This document shows positions 22,749 to 26,200 of a stretch of DNA of 26,200 nt, piece by piece (position 1 is the first letter of the stretch; each line of letters starts with the position of its first letter). Origin of the DNA: CAYSXY01 sp964435165 (GTDB taxonomy: Bacteria; Pseudomonadota; Alphaproteobacteria; Rickettsiales; RI-342). The DNA is taken from positions 1 to 26,200 of the forward strand of contig CAYSXY010000028.1 in the NCBI GenBank assembly GCA_964435165.1, in the 5' to 3' direction. The position numbers and the translations under genes are program-made. The notes under the pieces were generated by a model. That model made no database searches. It was not told the origin of the DNA and saw only the letters and a program-made list of their open reading frames with translations.

Positions 22749-23102
22749 ATGCTGACTCTTTATGGCATTCCCAATTGCGACACGGTCAAAAAAGCACGTC
22801 GCTGGCTGAACGACCATGGCATCGACCATCACTTTCACAATTTCCGTACGGATGGCTTGGAGGAGGCACTGCTACACCAATGGCTGACGCATATCCCGCT
22901 GGAGACGCTCATTAATCGCCGCGGCACGAGCTGGCGCAAATTAAGCGATGCTGAAAAGTCTGCCGCTGAAAAGATTGACACCGCCATCCCCTTGCTGCAA
23001 GCCAATCCATCCTTGATCAAACGGCCGGTCATGGATCATCATGGTCATATCACCGTGGGGTTTGTGCCAGCACAATATGAGGCGCTTCTCGTCTCGGCCT
23101 GA
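22749..23102 (+). CDS. YffB/Spx/ArsC-family thioredoxin-fold protein
   Basis: The 117-residue product matches the YffB branch of the ArsC family closely along its length: LTLYGIPNCDTVKKARRWLN at the start, TLINRRGTSWRKL in the middle and LIKRPVMDH near the end. There is a single active-site cysteine at residue 10 in NCDT, as in YffB and Spx. The true arsenate reductases need further residues that I do not see, so a glutathione-dependent reductase or regulatory role is as likely as arsenate reduction. I chose the ATG at 22749 because GGAG lies seven bases upstream and the N-terminus fits the family; an upstream in-frame ATG exists at 22725. Confidence 0.88.
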   Translation: MLTLYGIPNCDTVKKARRWLNDHGIDHHFHNFRTDGLEEALLHQWLTHIPLETLINRRGTSWRKLSDAEKSAAEKIDTAIPLLQANPSLIKRPVMDHHGHITVGFVPAQYEALLVSA

Positions 23103-23125
23103 CCTGATATCTGGAGGAATACAGC

Positions 23126-23697
23126 ATGCACTTCATCGTGATTTATGGATCGGTACGCCGTGCCCGTGTAGGCATTCGCGGTGCTCGTTTTATTGAACAG
23201 CAGTTGAAAAAGCGCGGACATGACACCACACTGATCGACCCGCAGGAATATAAGCTCCCCCTGCTCGACAACATGTATAAGGAATATGAGGCGGGCTCCG
23301 CACCTGAGCCGCTGGAAAAGCTCGCCAACCTTTTCGCCAGACGGATGGATTTGTCATCATCAGCGGTGAGTATAATCACAGCCCACCGCCTGCATTAACC
23401 AACCTGCTGGATCACTTTCTGGAAGAATATCTCTACCGCCCGTCGGCCATTGCCTGCTATTCCGTCGGTGCTTTCGGCGGCGTACGTGCCGCCATGCCCC
23501 TGCGTGCTATGCTGGCTGAACTGGGCATGCCCAGCATTCCGCGCCTTTTCCCCATACCGCACATCACCAAAGCGTTCGATGAAAATGGCAACGCGCAGGA
23601 TCAAGATATGCCCGAATATCTTGCGCCCTTTCTGGATGAATTGGAGTGGTATGCCAGCGCCCTTAAACACCAGCGAGCACAGGGCTTACCCAGCTAA
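23126..23697 (+). pseudogene. NADPH-dependent FMN reductase, interrupted by a frameshift
   Basis: A flavodoxin-like FMN reductase (quinone/azo reductase type) is split between two frames. The first frame (23126-23343) encodes the N-terminal FMN phosphate loop IYGSVRRARVG and continues to LANLFARR. It then runs into unrelated residues and stops at 23398. From about 23344 the next frame reads DGFVIISGEYNHSPPPALTN, the family EYNHS element, and continues through YSVGAFGGVRAAMPLRAML to the stop at 23697. One missing base near 23342-23347 explains the shift; restored, the protein would be about 191 residues, the normal length. Both halves are otherwise well kept, so the damage is recent or a sequencing error. 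GGAGG precedes the ATG. Confidence 0.88.
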
Positions 23698-23886
23698 AGA
23701 GCGCCAGCCCGCACGATATTATTTTTCACAAGGGGTTGCATCCGCCACTAACTCTCGCTATAACCCTTGCCTCGGTGACAAAATATCACGGAGGTTTTGC
23801 ACAACAGAAGCAAAGCAGAAGCCGGAAAATGAAGGCGTATAATAAACAGCGCTTCCGAACTGTGTTCGTACGGCTCACAAAAACGA

Positions 23887-23910
23887 GGTGACGCGGGGTG
23901 GAGCAGCCCG
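23887..23910 (+). repeat. Partial duplicate of the tRNA-fMet 5' end
   Basis: A 24-bp segment is identical to 23986-24009, the first 19 bases of tRNA-fMet plus five bases upstream. Identity stops inside the D-arm, where CCAC replaces GTAG. The preceding 80 bp are also related to the sequence before the real tRNA (GCTTCCG at 23851 and 23951), so the unit repeats with a period of about 99 bp. This copy cannot fold as a tRNA. Confidence 0.85.
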
Positions 23911-23990
23911 CCACAGCGAAAGCCGAAAGGCTGCAGCGAAAACAAATAATGCTTCCGGGCTGCGTTTGGACAGCTCGAATAACATGGTGA

Positions 23991-24067
<77 letters not shown>

Positions 24068-24096
24068 ATTTTCCCTTTGATTTATAAAGATTATAC

Positions 24097-24143
24097 TGCG
24101 GCACCAACATGCCGTTTTTCCTGCCCCAAAATCCGGTGCCGCA
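24097..24143. repeat. Inverted repeat between tRNA-fMet and the nuclease gene
   Basis: TGCGGCACC (24097-24105) and GGTGCCGCA (24135-24143) are perfect inverted repeats 29 bp apart. The purpose is unknown; it could be a protein-binding site or a remnant at a recombination junction. A perfect TATAAT at 24204-24209 lies between it and the next ATG, but without a good -35 box. Confidence 0.45.
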
Positions 24144-24229
24144 CTGGTGCAGCATTGTGGGTGAAGTTTTGTGAATGCTGGGGAATCCTAACTTGATGAT
24201 TTTTATAATGCTTCTGCTATGTTTTTACC

Positions 24230-25653
24230 ATGACAGAACAACTTTACATCCGACCGAGTGACGCACGATCCTGGCTGCATTGTAAGCGGCGGGTGTGGTA
24301 CGACAATTTCCCGCCCGAAGGAATGGTGGAAGCTGAACCTGATCCGTTTGAAGAATTAATCAAAGAAATGGGTATTCGCCACGAATGGGGCATTAAGCGT
24401 GATTTGGAGCAGCAGTTTCAGGTGGTGGAGGCCACTTCGGTGGAGCATACCGAAGCGTTGATGGAAGCTGGTGTCGATATCATCTATCAGGCGCAGATCG
24501 CTGACCGTCAGAATAAAATCATCGGTGAGCCTGACTTTCTCATCCGTCACGAAAGCGGCGAATATCAACCAGCTGATGCAAAGTTGGCACGCAGCGGTGA
24601 CAAGAAAGAGATTCAGATACAGCTGGGCGCGTACCGTGAATTGTTAAACAGTACGCTTCCGGCCCTGATATTCCTCGGCGATAAAAGCACGGTAGAAACC
24701 GGCGATGAAGCCAACAAAGAAGCCGATAAGTTTCTAGCCGACATGCGCGGCATCCTCTTCCTGAAAACTCCCCCCGAAGCTCGTTACGGCGAAAGCAAGT
24801 GCAAGGTCTGTCCGTATGTCGGGCTTTGCAAACCCGCATTTGAGGCCAAAGAAGACTTGACCTTGCTTTATGGTATTGATTCACGTGCCGCTCCGCATCT
24901 GGAGGCACAGGGTATTACCACCATCACCAAGCTGGCCAATTCCCAACCTGAAGATATTGAGGATGTGCCTTACCTGAAGGGTATCCATAAAAAATACCGC
25001 GCCGTGCTGCAGGCCAAATCCTACAAACCGGCGAAATGTTTAAAATCCAATCGCCGCGCCTTTCAGAGGGTACATGGGTGCATTTCGATATCGAATCTAA
25101 TCCGCTCACAGATCATGGCGAAGACCATGTCTATCTGTGGGGTTTCCTGAAGCCGCCATTTGATGGCAATGCGTTCGATTATGTCTGGACGGATCATGAG
25201 AGCCAAGACGAACAAGGTTGGCGGCAGTTCCTCACGCTTATGGAACAGTACCGTGAGCAATATCCCGATCTGATCCTTTGCCATTTCTCCAGCTACGAGG
25301 TGGTGAATATCAAGCGGTATGCCAAACGCTATGGCATGGAAGAACATCCAACTGTGCAATGGCTGCTAGGGGATAATTCCCCGTTATTTGATATTCAGCC
25401 AGTAGTGAAGAACAGCTTTGTACTGCCACTGGCCAGCTACGGCCTGAAACAGATATGCAAACATGAAGGGCTAGTGAATTTCCAATGGCAGGATGATGAC
25501 TCCGGCTCGCAGTGGTCGGTGGTACAGTTTGTGAAATACCGCATGGAGCTTATCAAAGAACGCCGTGAGCAGATGAAAAAAGACATCCTCACCTATAACT
25601 TCGATGACGTGATGGCCACCCGAAAGCTGGAGGAGTGGCTGCGATTAGATTAG
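24230..25653 (+). pseudogene. TM0106-type RecB-like nuclease with RNase H-fold domain, frameshifted
   Basis: The first frame encodes a RecB/Cas4-like nuclease. D102 (GEPDF), D116-A-K118 and the QLGAY motif form the PD-(D/E)xK centre, and C18 with C191, C194 and C200 look like an iron-sulphur cluster. A helix-hairpin-helix region covers about 213-252. After residue 269 that frame goes astray and stops at 25150. The next frame continues with a DEDD-like exonuclease: HFDIES as the first motif, FSSYEVVNIKRY in the middle, and YNFDDVMATRKLEEWL at the end. One missing base near 25025-25027 (an A run) would join them into about 474 residues, close to the single-chain family length. The start has no clear ribosome-binding site. 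The stop overlaps the convergent helicase gene. Sequencing error is possible. Confidence 0.85.
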
Positions 25654-26200
25654 GCTGTATATTTTACGCAGCCTTCTATTTCCTCATTATCCTTGTAATC
25701 ATAAATAAACGCCACACTCTGCTGTGCCCTTGTAATGGCCACATACAATTTTGAGCGGCTAGTTGAAGCTAATCCAGAGCTGTGGTTTTTTAGCCATTTC
25801 TTGACTGGTTCTGTAGGATAGATAAGCACTCTATTAAATGAACGCCCCTTCGATTCTCCAAAATTCATTACTTTATAATTTTCTTCTACCTTTGTTCTCT
25901 TATCGTATCGAAGCTGCATAGGAGCATATTTCTCTATGTAAGCAGACACATCTTTCTGTTTTACCAAAAACACCCCATCATGATCAGTGATTTTGTTGTT
26001 ACCTGATTTGACTTTCTGAAGGTCCGGAAAGAGAGCATTTGACAGATCGCATATACTACTCACACAGCGGTGGTTAGTTGTTAGAGATTGATCGTCTTTC
26101 TCTATATTAATTGAAACATCTTCAAAGAAACTAACTATAGCAGATTTACTAGGTTCTGTTGTGATTTTTATTTCAACCATTGGATTGCTGCTGCGAAGTG
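25650..26200 (-). CDS. UvrD-like superfamily 1 helicase, C-terminal part (runs off the window)
   Basis: The frame is open to the window edge on the minus strand, so only the last 183 or so residues are seen. TTNHRC resembles the helicase IV region, NFGESKGRSFNRVLIYPTEP the motif V region (normally about a DEVQGxxF-type switch to SKG), and SRSKLYVAITRAQQSVAFIYD motif VI with its arginine. The amino-terminal Walker motifs must lie beyond 26200. The variant with SKG..F.RVLIYPT and a short tail resembles helicases that accompany OLD-family nucleases in anti-phage systems such as Gabija (inference from memory of the family). It is more AT-rich than the rest of the window. Its stop overlaps the nuclease stop by four bases, tail to tail. 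Confidence 0.85.
   Translation of the reverse strand, partial: LRSSNPMVEIKITTEPSKSAIVSFFEDVSINIEKDDQSLTTNHRCVSSICDLSNALFPDLQKVKSGNNKITDHDGVFLVKQKDVSAYIEKYAPMQLRYDKRTKVEENYKVMNFGESKGRSFNRVLIYPTEPVKKWLKNHSSGLASTSRSKLYVAITRAQQSVAFIYDYKDNEEIEGCVKYTA

Noticed and set aside
24068..24229. Integrase attachment site duplicating the tRNA 3' end
   Set aside because: No second copy of the tRNA 3' end is present in the window and there is no integrase gene, so an attachment site cannot be claimed.

Overview
The window reads as an alphaproteobacterial chromosome of moderate GC content. The evidence is an initiator tRNA of alphaproteobacterial type (C1 opposite A72, CCA encoded), an ilvB/ilvN/ilvC/leuA branched-chain amino acid block, a complete mreBCD-mrdAB rod-shape cluster, and an NrsF-type anti-sigma factor. 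The genus is not determinable from this sequence alone. Dense interspersed palindromic repeats show a genome carrying many small repetitive elements.

Layout. 1-2.0 kb: serB (minus) and miaA (plus) are divergent housekeeping genes. 2.0-5.0 kb: ilvB, an unrecognised 174-residue gene and ilvN are joined by ATGA stop/start overlaps and form one translationally coupled unit for acetolactate synthase. 5.0-7.97 kb: a 3-kb repeat-rich stretch with only two small unrecognised minus-strand genes (a 124-residue membrane protein and a 75-residue soluble protein). It also holds a 21-G tract, many REP-like palindromes, about 110-bp elements with terminal inverted repeats, and a pair of 63-bp near-identical inverted repeats. 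7.97-10.6 kb: ilvC and leuA continue valine/isoleucine/leucine synthesis. 10.8-16.7 kb: mreB, mreC, mreD, mrdA (PBP2) and mrdB (RodA) encode the elongasome. Two imperfect palindromic MITE-like elements sit head to tail between mreC and mreD. 16.7-19.4 kb: a prepilin peptidase and a PilN/MshL-type lipoprotein secretin point to a type IV-like pilus or type II secretion machine encoded elsewhere.

19.5-23.7 kb: an orphan ABC-2-like permease, an ECF sigma factor and its NrsF-like anti-sigma are overlapped in one unit. They are followed by a PF03773-type permease with a Cys/His N-terminus, a YffB/Spx/ArsC-like protein and a frameshifted NADPH-dependent FMN reductase. Together they look like a metal or thiol-stress response module (inference). 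23.8-24.1 kb: tRNA-fMet, preceded by a tandem partial duplication of its 5' end and upstream region.

24.2 kb to the end: a frameshifted TM0106-type RecB-like nuclease fused to an RNase H-fold exonuclease, convergent with and overlapping the 3' end of an AT-rich UvrD-type helicase gene that runs off the window. This last part may be the start of an accessory or defence island placed at the tRNA, but no integrase or second attachment site is visible. Two genes near the right side each need one extra base to be intact, and there is a long G tract, so sequencing error is a serious alternative to real gene decay.
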